Of a DNA stretch of 41,293 nt, positions 32,426 through 41,293 are shown piece after piece. The notes beneath the pieces are model-generated. The model was not told the origin of the DNA. It did not search any database and saw nothing but the letters and a program-made list of their open reading frames with translations. The stretch lies in the NCBI GenBank assembly GCA_013360405.1, contig JABWBR010000043.1, positions 1 to 41,293 on the forward strand, in the 5' to 3' direction. The DNA is from Saprospiraceae bacterium (lineage in GTDB: Bacteria; Bacteroidota; Bacteroidia; Chitinophagales; Saprospiraceae). How positions within the stretch are numbered: position 1 is the stretch's first letter; each line of letters starts with the position of its first letter. The translations under genes were made by a program, and so were the position numbers.

Positions 32426-35400
32426 TCATGGGGCTGAGGCTGTCAATTGGTCGATCCGGTTTTTATAACTAAACCGGGGCGTATCGCGGTATAAATCCTC
32501 ATAGAGGGATAATGCCGCCGCGCGATAGGATGCGTTTTCGCCGCCCATTTTGAATAACTCAAAATATACGGCTGCTTCCTGTTCTTTACTGAGGACTGTT
32601 TGGAGTAGTTCTTGTAACTGAGAGATTGCCTGTTGCGCCTGACCGCTAAAATACAAATTTTTTAATGAAAGTATACGGGATTCAAAAAGTAAATCCGGAT
32701 TCCCCAATTCTTCGGCCAGTGCCTGGGCTTCTTCGCATAATGCGCCCAAGGGCTCGAATTGCTGCATGGCGATGAGCACGGCGCCTTTTTCTACCAGGCT
32801 CGCGCCCAATACCAGCTTGTTATTTATTTTCCGGGTAACCTCTATGGCTCTGTTGTAGTAATAAATAGAGCGGTCGTATTGCTGCAGGTAGGCAAACACG
32901 TCGCCGAGGGTATTCACTGCTTTTGCTATTCCTTTTTGATAACCCAATTCTTCACAGAGCATAAGGTTTTTCTGCAGATAGTCAATGGCTTTATGCGATT
33001 CTCCCTGCACATTGAGCAAATCGCCGATAAGGCCCAGCGCGATAGCAATACCTTGTTTGTCGCCGAGCTCTTCACAAATTTCGAGGTCGTGATGGAAGTG
33101 CTCCATGGCAGTCTGGTAATCCCCTTTGCGTTGGTATACACTTCCTATGCAACCGATGGCGATAGCCGTGAGTTGCTTGTTACCAAGTTCTTCACTAAGC
33201 AGCAAGCCTTTTTCGTAGCTGGCGAGGGCCTCGTCGTAATCGCCTTTTTCAAAAAAAACGATACCTATATTCACAAAAAGGGAGGCCATACCCTGTTTGT
33301 CGTTGTTGCGTTCACAAATGGCAAGCTGTGCCTGCTGGCATCGAATACCTTCATCAAAATTGCCCTGGTTCATATAGGTTAGCCCCAGGTTGGCTACAAT
33401 CTGGGCGGCAGCGGTAGAGCCGCTGCGCATGCCTATGGCGATGCTTTGCTCGAAGTGTTCTTTTGCTTCGGCATAATTGCCTTGCCGGAAATAGAGATTG
33501 CCGAGGTTGCCGTACACTTTGGCGGTACCCAGTTTATCGTCTACCGATTCGAACAAACCGGCGGAGGTTTGCAGGTAACTCATTGCTTTGACGTAGTCGC
33601 CTTTGAGCATCAGCAACCGGCCCAGGCTGTTGTTGGCCTGTCCGAGCATGACTACATCGCGCGATTTTTTGGCCAATTGCAGCGCGCGCTCGTAGGTTTG
33701 CCTGCATTCGTCCCAGCGTCCTATGAGTTCCAGTATTTTCCCCTTCTTGAGGTTTGTTTTTATCTCGTCTACGGCATCCTTCTGGCGGCCCAGTTTTTTC
33801 AATAGCCGCTCATAATATTCCAGCGCCTGTTGGTTCTGGTAATTGCTGCGCGCATAATCGGCGGCCTTTCGCAAGTACTCGCAGGTTTTATCAAAAACGC
33901 CGGCTTGCTCATAGTGAAAAGCCAGGTCTACATAACGCTCTTCGATCGTATCAGCGTAGAGGCGTTCGATAGCTTCGGCAATGAGGTGGTGCAGTTGTTG
34001 AAGCCGGGCGCGCAATTGCATACTATACGCGGCTTCGCGAAGCAGCGAGTGCCTGAAAATATAGCGCAATTCATTCATAGCCAGCCATATCTGCCCTCGT
34101 TCCGCCGTCTTGATCTGCTCCCGCAATAGGGATTGCGTATTGTTGTCGCGCCTGATAAATTCTTCCTGCACTTTCATGACCTCGGTCAACACAGGTACTT
34201 CAAATTCCCTGCCGATGACGGCAGCCGCCTTTACGGTTTCTTTTACCAGCGTGGACAGCCGGTCGATTCGCGCAGTAAGGATCGCATTGATCGAATTCGA
34301 CAAGCCGATGTTTTTGTCTTTCATCGTCCACTCGCCTTCTTCTTTTACTACTAAATTACTTTCCAGGAAGTATTCCAATACCTGCTCCACATAAAACGGA
34401 TTGCTATTGGTGGTTCGCAACAGCATGTCGAAAAAAGTAGCGCTGATGGGCCCCTGCAGCCTCGTAGCAGCAAAGGTGTTGACGGCTTCGGGCTGTAATA
34501 CGTTGAGGTTGACTTCCAGTTGGGGTATTCCGAGTATGTCGAGCAAGTCCTGGTTGACAATAACGACTTTCGAACCGTCGTCGCGATAGCGCGAAGTGAC
34601 CAACAACATGATCGGGTAGCGGTTCATCTGGCGTATAAATTCGGTGAGCAGTTCTTCCGAACTATCGTCAAGCCAGTGGGCGTCTTCCAGTTCTATGACA
34701 AGCGGACGTTGCAGCGACAAGGCGCCCCATAGGTTCAATACCGCCTGGATGGCGTTTTGATACCGGCCTTTGGCGTCGAGTTGATCCCATAGCGAACCGG
34801 GCGAAACCAGTCCTACCATAGCAGCCAGCACCGAGCGGGTGCGCAGCAGTTCGCGGTGAGCCCGTTCGGCTTCGACGCCGTCCAACAAGGCGATTCCCGT
34901 GAGTAAATCGTCGTAGGCCTGGTCGAAATTGGACCAATTAGCCGCCTGGGTATGGTCGGCTGATTGTGAGAAAAAGTTTTTTAAAAAATAAATAAAGGGG
35001 TTAAAAGGCTTGCGCAAAATCTGGTCGGCCTGACAAAGGCACCAGGCGTGGTCTCCTTCTTCGTGCAAGATGCGGCGCAATTCAAACGACAGGCGGCTTT
35101 TACCGATACCCGCCTCGCCATACACATAGGCAATGCCGGCGCTTTTACCTTCGTCGAGCGGTGTGGCAAATTGGAGCAACTGGTCCAGTTCTATATTCCT
35201 GCCTACCATTTGGCCCAGGTGCGCGGGGCGCATATCGAAGTCGCGGCCTATTAGCTTGAAGGTGGGTACGTTGCCCTTGATGCCCTTGTATTTGATATCG
35301 CCTTTGTGCTGAAAGCGAAAATGGCGGTTGCGTTGTATTTCGCCATCTACAAGCACCTCGCCCCAATCGGCGAAGGTCATCAGGCGGGCCGCCAGGTTCA

Positions 35401-36451
35401 CGCGGTTGCCTACCACCGCATACTGGCAGCGTTCTTCGCCTCCTACTATACCGGTAAATGCCGTGCCGATGGTAATGCCTGCCCTTACCTCAAGTCCGCT
35501 GTTTTCCTGTAATAAGCTTAATTCTTCTTTGAGCGAAAGCACAAATTCCAGCGCGCGGTCCACGTTATTTTCAAAAGAAACTGGCGCGCCAAAGAAGCAA
35601 ACCAGCACACCGCCTTTGTCGCCAAAGTCGATTTCTTTGAAATACCCCGAAAAATCGTTGATTTGCTCTAATACTACCGATGCAAAATTGTCGAGCTGCT
35701 GGTGGCTGTCCACACCGTTAAAAGAGATGAATACGGCAATCACGATGCGAAATTCGCCCTCAAAGCTTTGCTCCCGCAAGGGAGGAGGCAGAAAGGCTGC
35801 CGCTACCTCTTCGTTCAAGGGGGGCAATACGGCAGGCGTTACTTGTACGGTAGGCTGACTGGCATGGCCTATGAGTTTATAAAAGCCGTGGTCGATCTCT
35901 TCAAGCAGAAAATGTTTGCCGTCGAGTTGCTCGTGGAGCGCATCGTCGATCACGATTTCATCTTGTCTGGCCTTGAGTTGACATTCCGAGCACTTATCGA
36001 TGGCCTCCCCCCGAAAATAAAAAGCGCGGTTGCCGGCGCCTACGATACCCCATTCTACATCGCCGAATGACAAGCCCACTTTAATGCCGATCACGAAATC
36101 GCCGAAGGTATCGCCCCGCTCGCTGATAAGCTGGCGCGCCGCAATGGCGGTATGGATAGCCTCTTTGGCGCCACTGTGCTGCGCTGTGGCCGGGAATATC
36201 GCCGTAAAGGCATCGCCGGCAAAGTAGGGAATGAACCCGCCTTTGGCGTATACGAGCTCGACTAAAGGAGCAAAAATCTGGTTGAGAATGATCGACAAGT
36301 GCTCGGCGCCGGGAGTGCCTTCCCGCATCAGCGTTTCAGTGAGGGCGGTAAAACCGGAAAGGTCGACAAACATAGTATACGCAGACATATTGCCCTGCGA
36401 GAGTCCATCTAAAACGCGATCTTGTATGAAATGTGGTATTAGGTTCTTCAC
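32426..36451 (-). CDS. Soluble adenylyl cyclase-like protein (two cyclase domains, AAA ATPase, TPRs)
   Basis: A 1341-residue multidomain signalling protein beginning with GTG at 36451. C1 cyclase domain (about 20-200) keeps both metal aspartates: FVDLSGFTALTE (D30) and YFAGDAFTAIF (D80). C2 domain (about 232-400) has lost them (FISFNG at 241) but keeps K279 in GDKGG and the transition-state pair N352 and R356 in GNRVNLAARL. An NTPase domain follows, with Walker A GEAGIGKS (about 447) and EDAHWLDDSS, and then about 400 residues of TPR units (GNLGNLYFRQGNYAEAKEHFEQ and similar). This is the sAC/ADCY10 plan. It should make cAMP; the TPR part probably senses a partner. Starting codon and long frame leave no sign of breakage. 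Confidence 0.85.
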   Translation of the reverse strand: MKNLIPHFIQDRVLDGLSQGNMSAYTMFVDLSGFTALTETLMREGTPGAEHLSIILNQIFAPLVELVYAKGGFIPYFAGDAFTAIFPATAQHSGAKEAIHTAIAARQLISERGDTFGDFVIGIKVGLSFGDVEWGIVGAGNRAFYFRGEAIDKCSECQLKARQDEIVIDDALHEQLDGKHFLLEEIDHGFYKLIGHASQPTVQVTPAVLPPLNEEVAAAFLPPPLREQSFEGEFRIVIAVFISFNGVDSHQQLDNFASVVLEQINDFSGYFKEIDFGDKGGVLVCFFGAPVSFENNVDRALEFVLSLKEELSLLQENSGLEVRAGITIGTAFTGIVGGEERCQYAVVGNRVNLAARLMTFADWGEVLVDGEIQRNRHFRFQHKGDIKYKGIKGNVPTFKLIGRDFDMRPAHLGQMVGRNIELDQLLQFATPLDEGKSAGIAYVYGEAGIGKSRLSFELRRILHEEGDHAWCLCQADQILRKPFNPFIYFLKNFFSQSADHTQAANWSNFDQAYDDLLTGIALLDGVEAERAHRELLRTRSVLAAMVGLVSPGSLWDQLDAKGRYQNAIQAVLNLWGALSLQRPLVIELEDAHWLDDSSEELLTEFIRQMNRYPIMLLVTSRYRDDGSKVVIVNQDLLDILGIPQLEVNLNVLQPEAVNTFAATRLQGPISATFFDMLLRTTNSNPFYVEQVLEYFLESNLVVKEEGEWTMKDKNIGLSNSINAILTARIDRLSTLVKETVKAAAVIGREFEVPVLTEVMKVQEEFIRRDNNTQSLLREQIKTAERGQIWLAMNELRYIFRHSLLREAAYSMQLRARLQQLHHLIAEAIERLYADTIEERYVDLAFHYEQAGVFDKTCEYLRKAADYARSNYQNQQALEYYERLLKKLGRQKDAVDEIKTNLKKGKILELIGRWDECRQTYERALQLAKKSRDVVMLGQANNSLGRLLMLKGDYVKAMSYLQTSAGLFESVDDKLGTAKVYGNLGNLYFRQGNYAEAKEHFEQSIAIGMRSGSTAAAQIVANLGLTYMNQGNFDEGIRCQQAQLAICERNNDKQGMASLFVNIGIVFFEKGDYDEALASYEKGLLLSEELGNKQLTAIAIGCIGSVYQRKGDYQTAMEHFHHDLEICEELGDKQGIAIALGLIGDLLNVQGESHKAIDYLQKNLMLCEELGYQKGIAKAVNTLGDVFAYLQQYDRSIYYYNRAIEVTRKINNKLVLGASLVEKGAVLIAMQQFEPLGALCEEAQALAEELGNPDLLFESRILSLKNLYFSGQAQQAISQLQELLQTVLSKEQEAAVYFELFKMGGENASYRAAALSLYEDLYRDTPRFSYKNRIDQLTASAP

Positions 36452-36535
36452 GTTATATACATCGGTCTACTTTACCCCACAAGGGGGCAAGTTACAAATT
36501 TCCGCACAGGTATGCGAATATCCACCCAATTTGCC

Positions 36536-36568
36536 TTGCTTGCATGCAACAGTTGTTATTTAATTTTG
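36536..36568 (+). promoter_or_regulatory. Bacteroidota-type promoter for the DUF5916 gene
   Basis: TTG (36536-36538), 22-base spacer, TAATTTTG (36561-36568) fits the TAnnTTTG layout. The start codon at 36616 follows about 48 bases after the box. It lies in the 164-base space between divergent genes. Confidence 0.45.
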
Positions 36569-36615
36569 TCTTTTGATTGAACGCCTGAATTTCTTAGTCA
36601 CTTATTTACCCGACA

Positions 36616-39117
36616 ATGAAAAAACTAGTACTGGCCTTAGTCATGGGGCTGCTGTGTGCAGTCGTTTACGCCCACCACGAACCCCCGGAAGGAATCAAGT
36701 CAGTAGATGCCCTGCGTATCAAATCAAAGATTCAACTGGATGGTGTGTTAAATGAATCCGAATGGGCCACGGCCCCTTTGGCAAACGGATTTGTGCAAGC
36801 CGAACCTGTACCGGGCGCCACGCCCAGCCACGAAACGGAAGTGCGCATACTCTACGACGACAACGGCATCTATTTCGGCGCCCGCCTCTACGATACCCGA
36901 CCTGATAGCATCCTGCGCGAGCTCTCCCAACGCGACCGCATTGCCAATACCGACTGGTTTGCCGTGTTTATCGACGCCTATCGCGACGGCAACAACGGAC
37001 TGATGTTTCTCATCACACCCGGCGGCGTACAAATGGACGCCAAAATCACTCCCCTACAAAACAGCGATGGCGGCTGGAATATTGTGCGCGGCGAAGACCC
37101 CAACTGGGATGCCGTGTGGGAAAGTCACACCAGCATTGTGGAAGACGGCTGGATTGTGGAGATGCGAATACCATACGCTGCCCTGCGTTTTCCGAAAACT
37201 GCTGAGCAGGAATGGCGTATCAATTTTGGTCGCCTTATCCAACGCTACCAACAACGCAGCTACTGGAGCAATGTGAATCCCCAACAGGCCGGTTTTCTCA
37301 ACCAGGGCGGTATGCTCACCGGTATCCGCGATATTCGCTCGCCCCTGCGACTACAGGCAACCCCTTTTGTCGCCGTATACGGACAGCACTTCCGCGATAA
37401 AAATGCCAGCCCTCAAAACAGTACCAGCCGATCATTCAACGGCGGCATGGATATCAAATACGGCATCAACGACGCCTTTACCCTCGATATGACGCTCATC
37501 CCTGATTTTGGCGAAGCCCAGTCGGACAACCAGGTGCTCAACCTGTCGCCTTTTGAAGTGCGTTTTGATGAAAACCGGCAGTTTTTTACCGAAGGCACCG
37601 AACTATTTAACAAAGGAGGCCTGTTCTACTCCCGCCGCGTAGGCGGTACGCCCCTGCATTATTGGGATGTGTACGACCAACTCCAGGATGGCGAAGAGGT
37701 TATCGAAAATCCGCAACAAGCCCAGCTTTACAATGCGACCAAGATTTCCGGCCGCACCAAAAGCGGACTGGGCGTCGGCTTTTTCAACGCTACTTCAGGC
37801 CGAAGCCTTGCCCGCATACGCAACGCCGAAGGCGATGTGCGCGAAGTGGAAACCAATCCGCTCACGAATTTTAATGTGCTGGTGCTCGATCAAAACCTGC
37901 CGCACAACTCCTACGCTACACTTATCAATACCACTGTAATCCGCAACGGCAGCGATTACGATGCGAATGTAAGCGGCGCCGTTTTTCTCCTGCGCAATAA
38001 GTCGAATACCTATTCTCTGGAAGGCAGAGGTATGCTGAGTCAATTGTATCATCCCGGCCAAACCGATTTGGGCCATTCCGCCAGCTTCGGCTTGCGCAAA
38101 ACCAGCGGCAACCTGTTTTTCGGCATCCACTACCTCGAAGAAAGCGATACCTACAACCCCAATGACCTGGGCTTTTTGTACAACAACAACGAACGCGCGG
38201 CAGAAACCTGGGTCGAATACAACCAATTCAAGCCTTTCTGGAAATTCAACAGCGCCGGCATCGGTTTTTGGAATATGTACAGCCGGCTTTATGCGCCTAA
38301 TACGTTTACGATGTATGGCGCAAATTTCTGGGGCTGGATTCAAACCAAAAGTTTCTGGAATTTCAACTTCTATACCTACCACGAACCCTTTACCGGCTAT
38401 GATTATTTCGAACCGCGCACCGAAGGTCGGTATTTTAAGACGCCGGCCAGCAACAACTACGGCTTCAATATCAATACCGACAGCCGAAAAAAAATCCAGT
38501 TATCGGTCAACACCAATTACCGCACCTGGAGCGGATTTGGCCGCCACCGCTGGAACTGGACCGTATCGCCGCGCTATCGCGTAAACGACAAACTCAATTT
38601 CCGCCTGTCGGTGGGCGCCTATAATTTCGTCAACGACCAGGGTTTTGCAGATAAACAAACCGTGGATATTCTCAATCCCGAAACCGGCGAGCTGATCCCT
38701 ACCGAACAGGTTATTTTCGGCCGCCGCGATAATATCACAGTGGAGAATATCCTGAATGCGTCGTATACTTTTAGTAAAAATATAGCCCTCACGTTCCGCA
38801 TGCGCCACTACTGGTCGAAAGTGGAATACAACAAATACTACCTCCTGCTCGACGACGGCGGCCTTGGCGATACCAACTATGCCGGCAACCGCAACGGCAA
38901 TTACAACGCCTTCAATATCGATATGATATTCCGCTGGCGTTTTGCCCCCGGCAGCGATATATTCCTGATCTGGAAAAACAATATCAACGACTTCAACGAG
39001 GCTGTTGTCGAAGACTATTTCCGCAACCTCGACGGCCTGGCCGGATTGCCGCAGCGCAACAGCCTGTCGCTAAAAGTTATTTACTTTTTGGATTATGCTT
39101 CGCTGATGAAGTCGTAA
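36616..39117 (+). CDS. DUF5916 outer-membrane protein with CBM9-like N-terminal domain
   Basis: An 833-residue exported protein. The signal peptide MKKLVLALVMGLLCAVVYA precedes a CBM9-like beta-sandwich (about 30-225): IQLDGVLNESEWATAP, then EVRILYDDNGIYFGARLYD and IPYAALRFP. The remainder (about 240-833) is DUF5916, with FDENRQFFTEGTELFNKGGLFYSRRVG and many alternating aromatic strands, likely a C-terminal outer-membrane beta-barrel ending KVIYFLDYASLMKS. The family is common in Bacteroidota and has no proven function; carbohydrate or polymer binding is a guess from the CBM9 fold. It is single and followed by a strong hairpin. Confidence 0.85.
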   Translation: MKKLVLALVMGLLCAVVYAHHEPPEGIKSVDALRIKSKIQLDGVLNESEWATAPLANGFVQAEPVPGATPSHETEVRILYDDNGIYFGARLYDTRPDSILRELSQRDRIANTDWFAVFIDAYRDGNNGLMFLITPGGVQMDAKITPLQNSDGGWNIVRGEDPNWDAVWESHTSIVEDGWIVEMRIPYAALRFPKTAEQEWRINFGRLIQRYQQRSYWSNVNPQQAGFLNQGGMLTGIRDIRSPLRLQATPFVAVYGQHFRDKNASPQNSTSRSFNGGMDIKYGINDAFTLDMTLIPDFGEAQSDNQVLNLSPFEVRFDENRQFFTEGTELFNKGGLFYSRRVGGTPLHYWDVYDQLQDGEEVIENPQQAQLYNATKISGRTKSGLGVGFFNATSGRSLARIRNAEGDVREVETNPLTNFNVLVLDQNLPHNSYATLINTTVIRNGSDYDANVSGAVFLLRNKSNTYSLEGRGMLSQLYHPGQTDLGHSASFGLRKTSGNLFFGIHYLEESDTYNPNDLGFLYNNNERAAETWVEYNQFKPFWKFNSAGIGFWNMYSRLYAPNTFTMYGANFWGWIQTKSFWNFNFYTYHEPFTGYDYFEPRTEGRYFKTPASNNYGFNINTDSRKKIQLSVNTNYRTWSGFGRHRWNWTVSPRYRVNDKLNFRLSVGAYNFVNDQGFADKQTVDILNPETGELIPTEQVIFGRRDNITVENILNASYTFSKNIALTFRMRHYWSKVEYNKYYLLLDDGGLGDTNYAGNRNGNYNAFNIDMIFRWRFAPGSDIFLIWKNNINDFNEAVVEDYFRNLDGLAGLPQRNSLSLKVIYFLDYASLMKS

Positions 39118-39127
39118 TAGCGAGTTG

Positions 39128-39169
39128 TACCGCACGCTGTCAAGTTGTGGAATTTGACGGCGTGCGGTA
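39128..39169. terminator. Bidirectional terminator-like hairpin
   Basis: Arms 39128-39143 and 39154-39169 form a 16-base stem (one G-U position) with a 10-base loop; each arm begins or ends TACCGCACGC/GCGTGCGGTA. It separates the convergent DUF5916 and SDR genes, which fits a shared terminator, though a long T-run is missing. Confidence 0.65.
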
Positions 39170-39189
39170 TAAGTAGCCACGAAGTCTTG

Positions 39190-39930
39190 TTAGCGCCCGT
39201 TTGGGAACGAAACACCTGTAATCTCTTTGCAGATGTTTAATAACTTCTCCTGTAGCAGCACCTCATCCGCTTCAGGATTACAGCGAATTTCTTTCTGATG
39301 ATAGAAATAGCGTCCGCTGACCTTTGCTTTCATATCGTTACTACTGGCAAGCCATACTTGGGTTTGATACCCGCTTACCAAATCATCAGGAGCATTAGGG
39401 CCTCCCATCTTGGTGGGCACCCAGCCGGGGTCTAGTGCATTAACATAAACATCTGGCCATTTCCGTGCGACTGCTTTGCACAGCAACAGCACATGCAACT
39501 TCGTATCAGCGTAAGAAATACGATTAATATTTGTTTTAAAACACGCAAGTTTTGAACTTCCGCCTTCTTGCATATCAGAACTAAGGTAGATTAATCGCTT
39601 TGGCTTATGTATCAGGCAGGTTAAAATATAGGGGGCTAATGTGTTCACAGCAAAAAGCTCTTTCGGCGGAGCGTAATAAACGCCGGCATTGTGAATTACA
39701 GCATCGAACGTACCTAAAGCGTTGACTTTTTGAGCTAACTGAATGGTTTCTTCTATGCTTGAAAGGTCGGCTATGGCTACAGTTTCTGCACCGGGTACTT
39801 TATCCAAAGCTTCTCTGCCTCTTTTTTCATTGCGCGCATGAAGCACAACCTGATGGCCTTCGGCAATCAATAATATTGCGGCTAACTGCCCAAGCCCGTC
39901 TGCCGAGCCGGTGATGAATATTCTTGCCAT
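39190..39930 (-). CDS. SDR family short-chain dehydrogenase/reductase
   Basis: A 246-residue NAD(P)-dependent oxidoreductase with the classical Rossmann pattern TGSADGLG (7-14), the NAG motif HNAGVYY (80-86), a catalytic Ser near SSDM (117-120) and Y140-x-x-x-K144. Retinol-dehydrogenase-like relatives carry the same ALDPGWVPTKMGG segment. The basic residue HARN (31-34) suggests NADP preference. It is 76 bases downstream of the WG-repeat gene, same strand. The substrate is unknown. Confidence 0.85.
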   Translation of the reverse strand: MARIFITGSADGLGQLAAILLIAEGHQVVLHARNEKRGREALDKVPGAETVAIADLSSIEETIQLAQKVNALGTFDAVIHNAGVYYAPPKELFAVNTLAPYILTCLIHKPKRLIYLSSDMQEGGSSKLACFKTNINRISYADTKLHVLLLCKAVARKWPDVYVNALDPGWVPTKMGGPNAPDDLVSGYQTQVWLASSNDMKAKVSGRYFYHQKEIRCNPEADEVLLQEKLLNICKEITGVSFPNGR

Positions 39931-40006
39931 TTAAGTAATGTTTGGCATAATAGAAGTTAAGTAGCCAGGCTTTTGTTTGGAATGCCTCGTATCAATATTA
40001 CTCCAC

Positions 40007-41242
40007 CTATTCCTTTTCTGGTCCCAATCTCAAAATCATCTCCCCCCGGCTGTTGATCCTGAACTGCATACCGAACTGCAACACCGTGGCATACCCATTG
40101 CCGTCGAAGCTGTTGAATTGCGTGGCCGCGTCGTAGCGGCAAGGTATGATGACGTTGCCCCTATGGTCTACCCAACCCCATTTACCATCTTTTTGCACCA
40201 TTACCCAGGGGTCGCGGGGCTGAGCAATTTCCTCGTATTCCGGGGCGATGTAGGTTTTCTCATCTGTATAGAACAGGCCTTTTTTGTTGGAGCGGTAGAG
40301 GAGGTAGGTGTGTTCGGCGCAGAGCATGGAGTTGTCGAGGAAGCAGGGGACGATTTCGCGGCCATTAGTATCTATTATCCCCTTTTTATTAAACTTTTCA
40401 AATTCTGCGAAGCCCTTATCAAAATCATCGATACCTTCATATTGATAGGGCGTAACAATCCTCCCTTTTTTATCTATTAACCCCCATTTATCTTCTATTG
40501 CAACCCTAGCAACTCCGTCTTGAAAATCTTCAGCCTCATCAAATTGCGGTGGAATTATTTCGTTCCCATCTTTGTCGATAAATCCCCATAAGCCATCCAC
40601 TTCGATCATCGCTACACCTTCACAAAAACTACCTACATTATCATAAATAAATGGTATATGCTCACTACCGTTCTTATCAATAAATCCCCACATTTCATCT
40701 TTTTTTACACATACGATACCTTCCTCAAAATCACATGCATCATCGTATTGCGGTATAATAATATTTCTTCCCTTTTTAGTTATAAACCCCCACTTTTCAC
40801 CAACTCTAACCCTTGCAATACCTTCCTGGAAACTTCCCACTTCATCATATTGAATTGCAATTACTTCTTGCCCACTCGTATCAATAAAACCCCATTTATT
40901 CTCCCTCATGACAGCCACCATTCCTTCTTGGACGTCAATAGCATTTGTATATTGAAATGGCGTAAGCTCCCGTCCCTTTTTGTCAATTAGGCCATATTTT
41001 TCATTTACAGAGACAATTGCAAATCCTTGCTCATAAGAATAGCCAAAATCAAATTTTGGAGGAACAACTTCTCGGCCATTTTTGTCAATTACTCCCCATT
41101 TTCCATTTGTTTTAACAAATGCAACTCCCTCATTAAAATCCCAAGCATCGTCAAATTTTGGAGGTATGACTTCTCCTCCACTTTTATCTATATAGGAACG
41201 TGTCGTAAATAACTTACCTGTTTGGGCGGACTCTTTTTCCAT
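40007..41242 (-). CDS. WG-repeat protein
   Basis: A 411-residue protein made almost entirely of about eleven WG (KWG) repeats of 31-33 residues, each with the pattern K-W-G-(F/V/L)-I-D-x-x-G-x-E-(V/I)-x-P-x-x-(Y/F)-D and then F-x-E-G-x-A. The last two or three repeats diverge (KKGLFYTDEKTYIAPEY, KWGWVDHRGNVIIPCRYD). It has no signal peptide; the frame begins in the middle of a repeat, MEKESAQTGKLF, with an in-frame stop seven codons or more upstream. WG repeats are thought to serve as beta-hairpin binding surfaces. The gene could be truncated at its start, or be an intracellular protein. Confidence 0.85.
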   Translation of the reverse strand: MEKESAQTGKLFTTRSYIDKSGGEVIPPKFDDAWDFNEGVAFVKTNGKWGVIDKNGREVVPPKFDFGYSYEQGFAIVSVNEKYGLIDKKGRELTPFQYTNAIDVQEGMVAVMRENKWGFIDTSGQEVIAIQYDEVGSFQEGIARVRVGEKWGFITKKGRNIIIPQYDDACDFEEGIVCVKKDEMWGFIDKNGSEHIPFIYDNVGSFCEGVAMIEVDGLWGFIDKDGNEIIPPQFDEAEDFQDGVARVAIEDKWGLIDKKGRIVTPYQYEGIDDFDKGFAEFEKFNKKGIIDTNGREIVPCFLDNSMLCAEHTYLLYRSNKKGLFYTDEKTYIAPEYEEIAQPRDPWVMVQKDGKWGWVDHRGNVIIPCRYDAATQFNSFDGNGYATVLQFGMQFRINSRGEMILRLGPEKE

Positions 41243-41293
41243 CAGGCTGCGTTGCTTCGTCGGTCACTTAGTACTACTTTGTCACTTTAAACC

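Overview
The window looks like chromosomal DNA of a Bacteroidota bacterium, most likely a gliding or surface-adhesin-rich member of the Saprospiria/Lewinella type. That placement is inferred from gene content, not from a marker gene. The supporting evidence is three secreted proteins with type IX secretion (T9SS) type A C-terminal sorting domains, one type B (CHU_C/gliding-motility) protein beside a PorP/SprF gene, long SprB-like repeat proteins, a DUF5916 outer-membrane protein, a PRPP-synthetase-like small protein typical of Bacteroidota, and promoters with a TAnnTTTG -7 box. No rRNA, tRNA or CRISPR array was seen.

Layout. 1-4299 (all minus strand): the first codons of a probable transposase, a cation/proton antiporter that appears cut short by it, a HIT protein, a PepSY-type membrane protein, a small lipoprotein with a PRPP-synthetase-like partner, a T9SS-secreted protein and a DUF1877 protein. 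4330-7240: two copies of a composite repeat of about 0.33 kb, in the same orientation, each lying between divergent genes. They bracket an AAA/DUF4143 ATPase gene and a two-gene AT-rich membrane-protein unit. 7299-9641: a GMC oxidoreductase and its Tat/lipoprotein gluconate-dehydrogenase-subunit-3 partner. 9708-12419: a lone ATP-grasp enzyme and an NhaP-type antiporter. 12483-15998: a secreted reprolysin-like metalloprotease with a P-domain and sorting domain.

16155-20785: an unknown membrane protein, then the phenylacetyl-CoA epoxidase genes paaA-paaB-paaC on the minus strand, an arginyl/leucyl-tRNA-protein-transferase-like gene and a TetR regulator. A perfect ACGAAC-N4-GTTCGT inverted repeat sits over the paaA promoter and is the likely TetR operator. 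20832-32090: a T9SS surface-adhesin cluster of PorP/SprF, a type B protein and a giant protein of about 2770 residues with dockerin-like, cohesin-like, Kazal-like, PPC, 17 SprB-like, PKD and sorting modules.

32426-36451: a soluble-adenylyl-cyclase-like protein (two cyclase domains, AAA ATPase, TPRs). 36616-39117: a DUF5916 protein. 39190-41242: an SDR enzyme and a WG-repeat protein. Intergenic spaces hold several different short repeats and hairpins (17-mer, 8-mer and heptamer arrays and a 28-bp palindrome). The most unusual structure is the paired composite repeat at 4330-4649 and 6894-7240. The best biological leads are the sAC-like cyclase, the cysteine-poor transferase beside paa, and the giant cohesin/dockerin/Kazal surface protein.
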